The notes under the pieces: model-generated | What the model saw: the letters and a program-made list of their open reading frames with translations, nothing else | Database searches by the model: none | Told to the model about the DNA's origin: nothing | In this document: positions 63,866 through 64,000 of the stretch, in pieces | How the letters are laid out: each line of letters begins with the position of its first letter | How positions within the stretch are numbered: position 1 is the stretch's first letter | Assembly (NCBI RefSeq): GCF_010468565.1 | Contig: NZ_WUEG01000015.1 | Location: 37,466-101,465 of the forward strand | Origin: Allomuricauda sp. TY007 | GTDB taxonomy: Bacteria > Bacteroidota > Bacteroidia > Flavobacteriales > Flavobacteriaceae | DNA: 64,000 nucleotides | Direction of reading: 5' to 3' | Position numbers and translations under genes: made by a program

Positions 63866-63897
63866 CAAAAAAGCCCTTCACGTTTGTGAAGGGCTTT
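63866..63897 (-). terminator. Terminator of the rRNA operon
   Basis: A perfect 12-bp stem, AAAGCCCTTCAC / GTGAAGGGCTTT, has a 4-nt loop and is followed by T-rich sequence on the minus strand. It lies immediately after the 3' end of the 5S gene. Confidence 0.85.
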
Positions 63898-63899
63898 GA

Positions 63900-64000
63900 G
63901 GAAGGCGGCGACCTACTCTCCCACCTGGTGTGGCAGTACCATCGGCGCAAACGGGCTTAACTTCCCTGTTCGGAATGGAAAGGGGTGGGCCCCGTCGCCA
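63900..64000 (-). rRNA. rrf: 5S ribosomal RNA (5' end beyond the window)
   Basis: Read on the minus strand, the sequence has the 5S core ACCCCTTTCCATTCCGAACA, then GAAGTTAAGCCCG, then GCGCCGATGGTACTG and the end GGGAGAGTAGGTCGCCGCC. About 100 of the usual 110 nt are present; the first ten or so bases are cut. The orientation shows an rRNA operon lying to the right, transcribed towards this window. Confidence 0.95.

Overview
The window is a contiguous piece of a chromosome from a member of the Flavobacteriaceae (Bacteroidota), probably a marine genus related to Flagellimonas/Allomuricauda, Maribacter or Arenibacter. This assignment is by protein character and rests on no database search. The evidence is a SusC/SusD pair, a cobalamin riboswitch on metE, Bacteroidota-type promoters (TTTG about 19 nt from TAnnTTTG), frequent TTG starts, weak Shine-Dalgarno sequences, and flavobacterial families such as DUF6452/DUF6048, DUF4159 and a Bacteroidota-style LptD. 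No phage, transposase, CRISPR array or tRNA gene was seen.

Layout. 1-4.8 kb (minus) is an envelope/redox operon: amidase, MCE/MlaD, a membrane Fe-S protein, a CCG-domain protein and a partial conserved gene. It is divergent from lptD-ridA. 8.0-11 kb (minus) holds glycolytic genes (pfkA, gapA, a BadF/NagK-type kinase). 11.1-15.6 kb is tamB, divergent from a plus-strand run of housekeeping genes (tsaD, rsmE, DUF4159, an AI-2E-family permease, a THUMP-like methyltransferase). 20.4-22.4 kb (minus) has a VanX-like dipeptidase, an alpha/beta hydrolase and a 5'-nucleotidase. 22.7-24.9 kb has a D-amino-acid aminotransferase and an M20 peptidase.

25.0-46.6 kb is the accessory heart of the window, a carbohydrate/sugar-acid utilisation locus. 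On the minus strand lie susC, susD and a giant FG-GAP/ASPIC-UnbV lipoprotein. Across a gene-less 690-bp control region, on the plus strand, lies a Nudix-winged-helix regulator with a broken Nudix box. It is followed by a nearly continuous run: GMC oxidoreductase, Tat-exported gluconate-2-dehydrogenase subunit-3-like partner, Tat-exported Gfo/Idh/MocA oxidoreductase, DUF1593 nucleoside-hydrolase-like protein, CitMHS transporter, split AtuA pair, secreted esterase and GH3 lipoprotein. My reading is outer-membrane import of a glycoside, periplasmic hydrolysis and oxidation, then uptake of an acidic product; the substrate is unknown.

46.7-52.2 kb is a vitamin-controlled block. A TPP riboswitch precedes a PnuC-family transporter (so probably PnuT, thiamine) that overlaps an acyl-CoA-dehydrogenase-like flavoprotein. 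A cobalamin riboswitch precedes B12-independent metE. After metE come a small Cys-rich protein, a 46-residue small ORF and a LOV-like PAS protein that lacks the photoactive cysteine. 52.6-58.9 kb holds rocD, rlmD, the DUF6452/DUF6048 pair, a THUMP RNA methyltransferase and a ZIP transporter. 59.1-63.2 kb holds two tandem paralogous Ig-like lipoproteins. The window ends with a hemolysin-III family gene and the 3' part of a 5S rRNA gene, i.e. the edge of an rRNA operon.
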